From positions 1 through 13,868 of the forward strand of contig JAYUSF010000245.1 of assembly GCA_043755815.1 (NCBI GenBank): 13,868 bases of DNA, read 5' to 3'. Numbering within the stretch: position 1 is the first letter of the stretch; each line of letters starts with the position of its first letter. Of this stretch, positions 1 through 7,800 are shown piece by piece. Made by a program: the position numbers and the translations under genes. Source of the DNA: CAIWAH01 sp043755815. GTDB taxonomy: Bacteria; Verrucomicrobiota; Verrucomicrobiia; Limisphaerales; UBA9464. The notes under the pieces are model-generated. The model worked only from the letters and a program-made list of their open reading frames with translations, made no database searches and had not been told where the DNA came from.

Positions 1-165
1 CAGTTCCAAAGGCACCGAAGCATTCTCGCCGGTGCAGGAAAAGCGCCGTCATGCCGGCGCAGTCCAAATCACGGCCGCACACGGTATGTGGATGCGCCCC
101 GGCGCAACAGTTCGCCACCTCCAAGCTTCCCTCCGGCAGGCTTCCGTGCTTTCTAGGCCGACCGC
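1..165. other. Leader region upstream of uvrA, no gene supported
   Basis: No reading frame here looks like a protein. The frames open on both strands are arginine- and proline-rich or simply the antisense of uvrA. A short inverted pair (CGCCGG near 28 and CCGGCG near 54) has a loop of about 20 bases and no T-run, so it is not called a terminator. An AGG at 153-155 lies 8 bases before the uvrA ATG and is the only ribosome-binding hint. No convincing promoter hexamers were seen. Confidence 0.5.
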
Positions 166-3129
166 ATGTCGAAGGATTTCATCCGCCTCCGGGGCGCCCG
201 GCAGCACAACCTCAAGAACCTCTCGCTGGAGATTCCCCGCGACCGGCTGGTCGTGCTCACCGGGCCGAGCGGATCGGGCAAGTCGTCGCTGGCGTTCGAC
301 ACGATCTTCGCCGAAGGGCAGCGGAAATACGTCGAGTCGCTGAGCGCGTTTGCCCGGCAGTTCCTCGACCAGTTGCCCAAGCCGGACCTCGTCCACATCG
401 AGGGGCTTTCGCCGGCCATCGCCATCGAGCAGCGGTCCAGCGGCGGAAATCCCCGCTCCACGATCGCGACGACGACCGAGATCTACGATTATCTGCGCCT
501 GCTCTACGCCAACGTCGGCCAGGCCCACGATCCCGCCACGGGCACGCCGCTCAGCGCCCAGTCGCCGAGCGAGATCGTGGACAAGGTGGCCGCCTTGCCG
601 CCGAAGTCGCGCGTGATGCTCCTCGCACCGGTCGTGGATGAGCAGCGGGGGGAGTTCCGCGACGTGCTGGAGCGGTTGGCGCGGGAAGGTTTCGTCCGAG
701 CCCGCGTGGACGGCCAGATCATCGAACTGATCGCCAACAAGCCCGCCCGGCTCGACGCCAAGGCCAAGCACACCATCGAGGTGGTCGTGGACCGCGTCGT
801 TATCGCCGACGGGGTCAAGACGCGGCTCTCTGACTCGATTGAAACCGCCCTCCGTTGGGGTGACTGCCGGCTCCTGGTGCTGCATCAACCCCCTGAACAT
901 GCGGACCCGAACCGCTGGTTGGAGACGCTGCATTCCACCCGGATGTATTCGCCGGCGACGGGGCGCAGCTTCGACACGCCGACGCCGCAGCACTTCTCGT
1001 TCAATTCGCCCAAGGGCGCCTGCCCCGTCTGCCACGGGCTCGGGCAGAAGCTGATCTTCGATCCCACGCTCATCGTGCCGGACGAAGCCAAGTCGCTCGA
1101 GGACGGCGCGGTGAAGCCGTATCGCGGCCTGGGCGGCAAGAAAATGGTGGTCTACTACAAGGGCCTGCTCAAAGGCGTGGCGACGCACTACGGCGCACCG
1201 CTGGATCGACCATGGAAAGACCTGAAACCGGACTTCAAGGACAGGCTGCTGAACGGCACCGGCGAGGACGAGGTCGAGTTTTGGTTCATGCATGCGGGTG
1301 CTCCGCGCAAGACGAAGAAGGTCTTCGAGGGCGTCCTGCCCAACCTCCAACGCCTCTACGCCGAGAGCGAAAGCGAGTTCACCCGCAACCGGCTCAAGAA
1401 CTACATGACGCTCTCGCCCTGCGACGCCTGTGGCGGCCGGCGGCTTAAGCCGGACGTGCTGGCGATCACCTTGCCGAAGGCAGCCAGTGATCAGTATTCA
1501 GTAATCAGTAGTCAGTCCGAGAACACCCCTGCCCTACTGAACACTGACTCACTGATTACTGATCACTCCGTTCCCGGCCTAAGCATCTCCGACTTCGGTC
1601 AGCTTTCCATTGCGGATGCCGACGCCTTCCTTGCCGGGCTTGCGCTCACCGAGTTTCAGCGAAAGGTCGCCGGCGACGTGATCCGCGAGGTGCGCGCGCG
1701 GCTGGGGTTCCTCATCGACGTCGGGCTGGGTTACCTGACGCTGGACCGTGAGAGCGGCACGCTCAGCGGCGGCGAGGCGCAGCGCATCCGGCTCGCCACG
1801 CAGATCGGCGCGGGACTCATGGGGGTGCTTTATGTGCTGGACGAACCGAGCATCGGGTTGCACCAGCGCGACAACGACCGCCTGCTCGCCACGCTCAAAC
1901 ACTTGCGTGACCTCGGCAATACCGTGCTCGTGGTCGAGCACGACGAGGACACCATCCGGGCCGCCGACCATGTCGTGGACATGGGCCCTGGCGCCGGCAT
2001 CCACGGCGGCGAAATCGTCGCGCAGGGAACCGTCGCGGAGATCATGGCCCATCCGAAGTCCACCACGGGCCGTTATCTCCGGGGCGACCTGAAGATCGAG
2101 GTTCCGCGTCAACGCCTCGCGCCGCGGGAGGACAAGGGCTGGATCGAGATCGTCGGGGCGCGGGAAAACAACCTCCGGAACGTCCACGCGCGGTTTCCGC
2201 TGGGCCTGCTTACCTGCGTCACCGGTGTCAGCGGCAGCGGCAAGTCCACGCTGGTCGATGACATCCTGCGCCGGGCGATCTTCCGCCAATGGTATGGTTC
2301 GAAGGAGAAGCCCGGTCTGCATGACGAACTGCGCGGCCTGGAGCTGTTCGAGAAGTGTGTGGTCGTGGACCAGTCGCCCATTGGCCGGACACCGCGGAGC
2401 AATCCGGCGACGTTCACCGGCATGTTCAACGAGATCCGGGACCTGTTCGCCTCGCTGCCGGCGGCCCGAATTCGCGGTTACGAGACCGGCCGGTTCAGCT
2501 TCAACGTGAAGGGAGGCCGCTGCGAGAAGTGCGAGGGCGACGGCCTGCTGAAGATCGAGATGCATTTCCTGCCGCCGGTCTTCGTCACGTGCGAATCCTG
2601 CGGCGGCAAACGCTACAACCGCGAGACGCTGGAAATCACCTACAAGGGCCTGAACATCGCCGACGTGCTAAACCTGACTGTGGACGAAGCGGTTCACTTC
2701 TTCCGCGCCGTGCCGAAGCTCTACGAGGTCACGCAAACTTTGGCCGAAGTCGGCCTCGGCTACATCCGGCTCGGGCAGTCCGCGACCACCCTGTCCGGTG
2801 GCGAAGCGCAGCGGCTCAAGCTCGCCGCCGAACTCAGCCGGCGGCAGACGGGCCGGACGCTCTACCTGCTCGACGAACCGACCACCGGCCTGCACTTCGC
2901 CGACGTCGCCAAGCTGCTGGAAGTGCTCTTCCGCCTGCGCGCCAGCGGCAACACGCTGATTGTCATCGAGCACAACCTCGACGTGATCAAGACCGCGGAC
3001 TGGGTGATCGACCTCGGCCCGGAAGGCGGCGGCCGCGGCGGCCAGATCGTCGCTGCAGGGCCGCCGGAACGGATAGCGGCAACGCCGACGAGCCACACGG
3101 GCGGCTATCTGGCCCGGATGCTTCAATGA
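166..3129 (+). CDS. uvrA: Excinuclease ABC subunit UvrA, carrying an in-frame repeat insertion
   Basis: UvrA is the damage-recognition ATPase of nucleotide excision repair. It acts as a dimer in the cytoplasm and loads UvrB onto damaged DNA. The 987-residue product shows every family landmark. Walker A 1 (GPSGSGKS) is at about 33-40. Zinc module 1 has Cys286, Cys289, Cys419 and Cys422. ABC signature 1 (LSGGEAQR) is at 533-540 and Walker B 1 (VLDEP) at about 557-561. Walker A 2 (GVSGSGKS) is at about 687-694, zinc module 2 has Cys786, Cys789, Cys809 and Cys812, signature 2 is at 876-883 and Walker B 2 (LLDEP) at 901-905. The E. coli protein is about 940 residues. Part of the extra length is a translated palindromic repeat at residues 441-468, between zinc module 1 and signature 1, where homologues have only a short variable link. 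All catalytic and zinc residues are intact and the frame is unbroken, so the protein is probably functional. The ATG at 166 gives the conserved N-terminus (RGARQHNLKN follows at once). No uvrB or uvrC is adjacent. Confidence 0.97.
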   Translation: MSKDFIRLRGARQHNLKNLSLEIPRDRLVVLTGPSGSGKSSLAFDTIFAEGQRKYVESLSAFARQFLDQLPKPDLVHIEGLSPAIAIEQRSSGGNPRSTIATTTEIYDYLRLLYANVGQAHDPATGTPLSAQSPSEIVDKVAALPPKSRVMLLAPVVDEQRGEFRDVLERLAREGFVRARVDGQIIELIANKPARLDAKAKHTIEVVVDRVVIADGVKTRLSDSIETALRWGDCRLLVLHQPPEHADPNRWLETLHSTRMYSPATGRSFDTPTPQHFSFNSPKGACPVCHGLGQKLIFDPTLIVPDEAKSLEDGAVKPYRGLGGKKMVVYYKGLLKGVATHYGAPLDRPWKDLKPDFKDRLLNGTGEDEVEFWFMHAGAPRKTKKVFEGVLPNLQRLYAESESEFTRNRLKNYMTLSPCDACGGRRLKPDVLAITLPKAASDQYSVISSQSENTPALLNTDSLITDHSVPGLSISDFGQLSIADADAFLAGLALTEFQRKVAGDVIREVRARLGFLIDVGLGYLTLDRESGTLSGGEAQRIRLATQIGAGLMGVLYVLDEPSIGLHQRDNDRLLATLKHLRDLGNTVLVVEHDEDTIRAADHVVDMGPGAGIHGGEIVAQGTVAEIMAHPKSTTGRYLRGDLKIEVPRQRLAPREDKGWIEIVGARENNLRNVHARFPLGLLTCVTGVSGSGKSTLVDDILRRAIFRQWYGSKEKPGLHDELRGLELFEKCVVVDQSPIGRTPRSNPATFTGMFNEIRDLFASLPAARIRGYETGRFSFNVKGGRCEKCEGDGLLKIEMHFLPPVFVTCESCGGKRYNRETLEITYKGLNIADVLNLTVDEAVHFFRAVPKLYEVTQTLAEVGLGYIRLGQSATTLSGGEAQRLKLAAELSRRQTGRTLYLLDEPTTGLHFADVAKLLEVLFRLRASGNTLIVIEHNLDVIKTADWVIDLGPEGGGRGGQIVAAGPPERIAATPTSHTGGYLARMLQ
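1486..1567. repeat. Palindromic heptamer-repeat element inserted in frame in uvrA
   Basis: The left arm (1486-1516) reads as GATCAGT, ATTCAGT, AATCAGT, AGTCAGT after a leading AGT. The right arm (1536-1567), read on the opposite strand, gives GATCAGT, AATCAGT, AGTCAGT (one extra G before it), GTTCAGT. The two arms are therefore an imperfect inverted repeat of about 31 bases, each arm a tandem of NNTCAGT heptamers, around a 19-base C-rich centre (1517-1535). The arms are about 38% G+C, against well over 60% for the flanking uvrA sequence, which marks the block as foreign to the gene. It is translated in frame as residues 441-468, with no stop codon, and conserved UvrA sequence resumes at VPGLSISDF. 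It resembles the class of small non-autonomous palindromic repeats (REP/MITE-like; compare the Rickettsia palindromic elements that sit inside genes). No second copy was seen in the window. Confidence 0.85.
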
Positions 3130-3157
3130 TCCTGCCCGGTTTCCGACGCGTCGCGGT

Positions 3158-3186
3158 TTGACGGAACCGTGTCCCTCTTGTTACAC
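3158..3186 (+). promoter_or_regulatory. Possible sigma-70-type promoter for pyrH
   Basis: TTGACG at 3158-3163 matches the -35 consensus at five of six positions. Seventeen bases later, TTACAC (3181-3186) is only a poor -10 match. It lies in the 68-base gap between uvrA and pyrH, just before the pyrH ATG, so any transcript would have a very short leader. It could equally be chance, with pyrH read from a uvrA transcript, since no terminator was seen between the two genes. Confidence 0.2.
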
Positions 3187-3197
3187 CCGGCCCGCCG

Positions 3198-3932
3198 ATG
3201 AAGAAAGCCGCCGTCAAATCAGCCCCCAAGTTTCGCCGCATCCTCCTCAAGCTCAGCGGTGAGGCCCTGGGCGGCGAGGCGGGCCATGGCATCAGCCCCG
3301 AGGCGGTTCACGACATGGCGGCACAGGTGGCCGAAGTCCGCGAACTGGGGGTCGAGGTCGTCATCGTCGTGGGCGGCGGCAACATCTTCCGCGGCTTGCA
3401 GGGCAGCGCAAAGGGCATCGAACGGGCCACGGGGGATTACATGGGCATGCTCGCCACGGTCATCAACGCCCTGGCCCTGCAGGACGCGCTGGAAAAGCGT
3501 GACGTCGACACCCGGGTGCTCAGCGCCATCAGCATGACCGAAGTCTGCGAGCCCTTCATCCGTCGCCGGGCTGTGCGCCATCTGGAGAAGGGCCGGGTCG
3601 TCATCTTCGCCGCCGGCACCGGCAATCCCTACTTCTCGACCGACACAGCGGCCGCCTTGCGCGCGAACGAGATCGACGCCGAAGTCGTGCTGAAGGCCAC
3701 CAAGGTGGACGGGATCTACGACAAGGATCCGAAGAGGCATTCCAGTGCCAAACGTTACACGACGATCACCTACGGCGAAGCCCTGGAAAAGCGGCTCAAG
3801 GTCATGGATGCCTCGGCGTTCGCGCTCTGCCAGGACAACAAGATGCCGATCATCGTGTTCGACTTTTTCAAGCCCCACAACCTGCTCCGGGTCGTGAAGG
3901 GCGAACCCATCGGCACCACGGTCACGGGCTGA
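3198..3932 (+). CDS. pyrH: Uridylate (UMP) kinase PyrH
   Basis: This enzyme phosphorylates UMP to UDP with ATP, the committed step to UTP and CTP in the cytoplasm. It belongs to the amino-acid-kinase fold and works as a hexamer. The 244 residues match the family's usual length of about 240. Visible motifs are KLSGEAL at 18-24 (phosphate binding), GGGNIFRG at 59-66, GDYMGM at 79-84 (UMP site), GTGNPYFSTDTAA at 140-152, the nucleotide-binding stretch KATKVDGIYDKDP at 166-178, and MDASAF at 203-208. The start at 3198 gives a short lysine/alanine-rich leader before the first beta strand, typical of many PyrH proteins. No Shine-Dalgarno sequence is visible upstream. It is followed 43 bases later by frr, the widespread pyrH-frr pairing; the usual upstream tsf is absent and uvrA is there instead. 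Confidence 0.97.
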   Translation: MKKAAVKSAPKFRRILLKLSGEALGGEAGHGISPEAVHDMAAQVAEVRELGVEVVIVVGGGNIFRGLQGSAKGIERATGDYMGMLATVINALALQDALEKRDVDTRVLSAISMTEVCEPFIRRRAVRHLEKGRVVIFAAGTGNPYFSTDTAAALRANEIDAEVVLKATKVDGIYDKDPKRHSSAKRYTTITYGEALEKRLKVMDASAFALCQDNKMPIIVFDFFKPHNLLRVVKGEPIGTTVTG

Positions 3933-3975
3933 TACAGTTTCACCTCCTCACCATCCACCGTTCCAAGTCTTCACC

Positions 3976-4536
3976 ATGTCCATCGACGAAATCCTGCTCG
4001 AAACCGAAGAAAAGATGCTCAAGACCGAGGAGCATCTGGTGAGTCATTTTGCCGGGGTCCGCACCGGCAAGGCCTCGCCGTCGCTCATCGAAAACATCCA
4101 CGTCGAAGCCTACGGCTCGCACATGCGGCTCAAGGAACTCGCCACCATTTCCGCCCCGGAAAGCCGGATGCTGATGGTCACGCCGTTCGATATTGGCAAC
4201 ATCAAGGCGATTGAGAAGGCGATCCAAAGCTCAAACCTCGGGCTCAACCCCGCCTCTCAGGGCAAGTTCATCCGCATCGTGCTGCCCGACCTGAGCACCG
4301 AACGCCGGCAGGAGTTCGTGAAAATCTGCAAGAAGATGACCGAAGACGGCCGCGTGGCGATCCGCACCGAACGCCGGCAGGCCATGGAACTGCTCAAGAA
4401 GGCCAAGGCCGATGGCGGCGTCTCCGAAGACGACGTGGAAGGTGCCGAGAAAGAGGTCCAGAAATTCACCGACCAATACATCAAGCGGCTCGAAGACCAC
4501 TTGGCGCACAAGGAGAAGGAAATCCTGACCGTGTGA
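3976..4536 (+). CDS. frr: Ribosome recycling factor
   Basis: RRF works with EF-G to split the post-termination ribosome so that its subunits can be reused. The 186-residue product is the standard length (about 185) and has the family layout: a three-helix bundle formed by the N-terminal helix (about 1-28) and the two long C-terminal helices (about 107-185), with the small beta domain (about 31-104) between them. Recognisable signatures are VRTGKASPSL at 28-37, the VTPFD segment at 68-72, and the basic RVAIRTERR patch around 126-134, which includes the conserved arginine needed for ribosome binding. The gene is probably co-transcribed with pyrH and is followed by an intrinsic terminator. No Shine-Dalgarno motif precedes the ATG. 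Confidence 0.97.
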   Translation: MSIDEILLETEEKMLKTEEHLVSHFAGVRTGKASPSLIENIHVEAYGSHMRLKELATISAPESRMLMVTPFDIGNIKAIEKAIQSSNLGLNPASQGKFIRIVLPDLSTERRQEFVKICKKMTEDGRVAIRTERRQAMELLKKAKADGGVSEDDVEGAEKEVQKFTDQYIKRLEDHLAHKEKEILTV

Positions 4537-4567
4537 GCGTGGACGGTCTCCTCGCCCTTTACAGATG

Positions 4568-4604
4568 AGCGGCGGCCGACGAACTCAGCCGCCGCTTTGC
4601 TTTT
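4568..4604 (+). terminator. Intrinsic terminator after frr
   Basis: The nine-base stem AGCGGCGGC (4568-4576) pairs perfectly with GCCGCCGCT (4588-4596) around an 11-base loop. TTGCTTTT follows directly at 4597-4604. The stem is almost entirely G-C and starts 31 bases after the frr stop codon, so it is well placed to end the pyrH-frr transcript. Confidence 0.8.
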
Positions 4605-4805
4605 GCGACCGGCTCAAGTGCACCGAATCAGCCTTGGGGCCGTTGTGGTGCTTCGCGGATCGGAAGGTTTGCGCCGCCAGGAACGAAAAAACCGGAAGCT
4701 CTCTGTGCCTCCCACACACACGCGACCAACAGCAGCGTGAAGATCAGGCGCGGGACGAGGCGAACCGCCTGTTGAGAATGTCGGCTCAGGTTGACGGACG
4801 GATCC
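4605..4805. other. Convergent intergenic region between frr and the sulfatase-esterase gene
   Basis: About 200 bases between the 3' ends of two converging genes. It holds the candidate minus-strand terminator at 4686-4712 and a small perfect hairpin at 4758-4770 that lacks a T-run. An open minus-strand stretch at about 4628-4795 encodes a signal-peptide-like hydrophobic run (LIFTLLLVACVW), but it has no ATG, GTG or TTG start, so it is not called as a gene. Confidence 0.5.
4686..4712 (-). terminator. Probable intrinsic terminator of the sulfatase-esterase gene
   Basis: Read on the minus strand, GGAGGC (4712-4707) pairs with GCTTCC (4699-4694) as a six-base stem with one G-U wobble and a seven-base loop. 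Two G residues and six T residues (4691-4686) follow. It sits about 95 bases past the minus-strand stop codon. The stem is short and the T-run starts two bases after it, so the call is moderate. Confidence 0.5.
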
Positions 4806-7800
4806 CTACGGCACGATCGGCACCTCGCAAAACGTCAGCGCGGCCAACCCGTTCGTGCCGGTCAGCAGCGCGTCCTGGTTCCATGACGCCTCCTTGAGAT
4901 AGGTGATCTGCTTGGCTGAAGACGCTGCCTTCAATCTCAGCGTGAGCACATTTCCCGACACGCTGCCCAAGGCGACTCTGCCCTTTTCGCCGTCGAGGTA
5001 GAACTGCCCGGCCAGCCCATCGGCCCAGACCACCGGTTGATCGAACTCCAAGGCGATGGCGTCCGTCGTGCCGCCGACATAGGCGGCTTTCTGGAGGTTG
5101 GGCGGAGTGATCGGGCCAGTGGGCACCTTCCCGTAATGGTCCCGCTCGATGAGCGGCTGGATCAGGCGGGCAAATTCCGCCCAGCCCACGAGCGGGAAAT
5201 GGCAGCCGCCGGGCGGACGGATGCCGAGCGTGGACATGACGCTCAGGTTGGAAAACAGCTGCGGCAAAGTGCGCTGCCTTTCCCGCAGCCGGTCACCTGA
5301 ACCTTCCCGCCCTCCCATGCTGCACGAGTCCGGCCAGATCTGGAAAACGTAGTAGCGCTGCACGTTCGGGAAGTCCTGTTTCCAACCCGCGGCCATATCC
5401 ACAAAGAGCTGCTGGTAGGTCTCCCAACCGAAACCGCCCGTCGGTCCATCCGAGCCTTGGTCATTCTCGCCCTGATGCCACAGAATGCCGCGAATGCCGT
5501 GGGTCAGCTTCGCCTGCCGGACCCGCCACAGCATTCTTCCGTAGATGGAATCGAGGTCCGCCGGGTTGGCCGGGTCGCGCTGATGCTGGTCGATGCGCGT
5601 GCCGCCGACGGCGGCGTTCACGATTAAAATCGGCATCCGCTGGCTTTCGACCAGGCGCTTGGCGAGTTCCATGCCCCACCAGCCCAACTCCGCCTTTTCA
5701 CCCCTCTCCGCCTTCCAGACCGGGTTGCACCAGAGGTTGCCTCGGTCCTCCTTCGGATCACCGGACGGCCGCCCGTAGCTGCGAATCCATTCGTTGGTTT
5801 CGGGCGGGGATTTCTCGCCGGTATCCGTGGCCAGGGCGTTGGACTGGCCTTCGATGATGAAGGCATCGCCGCAAACCAGGTTGCCGACCCGATGCCTGAC
5901 GGTCTCCTGGCCGGCGGTCGTGGTCCCGAACTCAACGCGATAGCGGATTAACCCGGGCTTAAGTTTCACCGCGAAGGCGTAGGACTGGTCCGCGCCAGGT
6001 TTCGTTGTCTCGGTCTTCACCAAGGTTTCGTCCGCGAACAATCGGAGGAACACCGAATCGGCGGGTTCCGCCAGCGTGCCGTTATAATGGAGCGCCCCCT
6101 CGTTCCGGTCGTCGCGGGCGTAGAACTGTCCCTCCTCCGGCTGCTCGTCCTTCGCGGGCGGGCGCGCCACCCAGGCCTCCCGTTTCGGTTCCGTCACGGT
6201 CAGGGCCACGCTCTGCGTTACCGGATTGCCGCCGTTGCTGATCGTCGCCGTCACCGTCAGTTGACCGCTGTTCTGCGCGCGCTTCAGGATAAGTTTTCCC
6301 GGCGCGCGCTCCTGGATCACGGCGAACGGCGAGACGTTCCACTCGGTCTTCAGCTCCCCTGCCCCCTTCGCCTGCATCGCCTTCAGGTTGCTGACCTGTG
6401 AAACCACTTCAATCGCCGTGCGGCCGTCCCACGCCGAAGGTGCCTGCAGCGTGAAGATGGGGTCCGGGATGTCTTCTTCCACCGTGATCGGAATGTCCCG
6501 GGTCTTCACGCCAGCCGGATAGACGGCCTTGAATTGAAGCACGGCGGTTTTGCGCCCCGTCACCCGTCCCGCCTCCAGCGTGAACCGGAACCGGTCCACG
6601 GAGACCACCTCCTCGCGCCCCCCGGCCTTGAGGATCCAATACACCTTCGAAGCGCCACCGGCTTCCGCCACGAACGCCACGCGCCCGCCCTCCTGCACGC
6701 TGGCCTGCGCCGGTGTGACCGAGAAGGCCGAACCAGGACGCACGACCGATCCCACGGCCGTTGGCAGCGGTTTCTGGTTCTCGAACTGAAGTCGAACCCA
6801 GTCCGCCGAGCGCGCCACCCTGGAGACGCGCACTTCATCGAGGCCGCCCACAAAGTCGTAGTTGCCATACCAGCCGCCGATCCACAGCCGCGCCGGGCTT
6901 TGGATCGCCAACGGCGTCGCCCGGGAAGTGGCGACCCCGTCGAGGACTCCGTTCACATAGACCCGTGAATCACCCTTCGCGTAGGTGTGCACGACGTGCA
7001 CCCACTGGGAGTTCGTCAGCCGGCTCCGGCTGCGGACGTTTCCGTCGGAGAAATAGCAGTCCAGGTTGATGTGGGGCGGGCTGCGGAACTGCATGACCAC
7101 CTTTCCCTGGGCCTGCTCGTTGCCCCAAGCGAGCGCGGTGGTGTTCACTTTTTCCGGTCGCAGCCACGCCTCCGAGGTGTGCGAACCCGACCCGACCGGA
7201 TAGCCGGCGATCTGGTCTCCACCGAAGAGGCCCTGCCCTCCTCCGAAATGGCGGGCGGCACCCACGGCTCCAACCGTGGCGGTCGTGCCTTCGTCCTTGG
7301 TAGTGAGCATGCCCACCTCATCTTTCACCGGTGAATCCATGTGCCAGACGCTCAGGTAACCGTTGGACTCGTTGAACACGCCACCGCCATTCGATTCGCT
7401 GACCGCGTCGGCATTGCCCCAGTGGAGCCGAAGTTTCTGCCGGTCGTTGCCTTTGATCTGGGGCACGCGGACCCAGACGCTGGCCGTCCCGCGGGCCGCG
7501 TCCCACTGCTCGATCTGGAACGCCAACTTTTCACCCGTGGCGGTGGAAACCCGCAGGTCCTCGCCGTTCGGCTGAGCTTGGCTGAAATCAAAGAAGTCCT
7601 GGTCGAGGCGCACCAGCAGCGGGAAGTCCTGCGCCGAAGCCGACGCCGGGAGGTTCGCTCCCTCGGGAGTCGTATCGACATGGACCGAGCCGGAATGTTT
7701 CCACGCAGGCTTAGGCGAAGGCTCAGGCCGGAGCGCCAAGGCGGCATGTTCCTGGGTCTGCATCTCCCAACGTTCCGCAAGTTCCCGGACCTTTCCGGGC

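Noticed and set aside
49..1350. Open minus-strand frame of 433 codons opposite uvrA.
   Set aside because: Antisense to strongly conserved UvrA sequence and without recognisable motifs.
2355..3161. Second plus-strand frame of 268 codons overlapping the end of uvrA.
   Set aside because: It shadows the conserved second ATPase half of UvrA in another frame and has an Arg/Ala-rich composition.
3940..3948. TCACCTCCT before frr, identical to the anti-Shine-Dalgarno tail of 16S rRNA (a strong SD on the minus strand).
   Set aside because: On the plus strand it cannot act as an SD, and no credible minus-strand gene starts at the right distance; probably chance.
4758..4770. Perfect small hairpin AGGCG-AAC-CGCCT.
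   Set aside because: Five-base stem with no T-run on either strand; common by chance in G+C-rich DNA.
4628..4795. Minus-strand stretch encoding a signal-peptide-like segment (LIFTLLLVACVW) downstream of the hydrolase stop.
   Set aside because: No ATG, GTG or TTG start in frame and only about 55 codons; it may be a remnant of an exported protein but cannot be supported as a gene.
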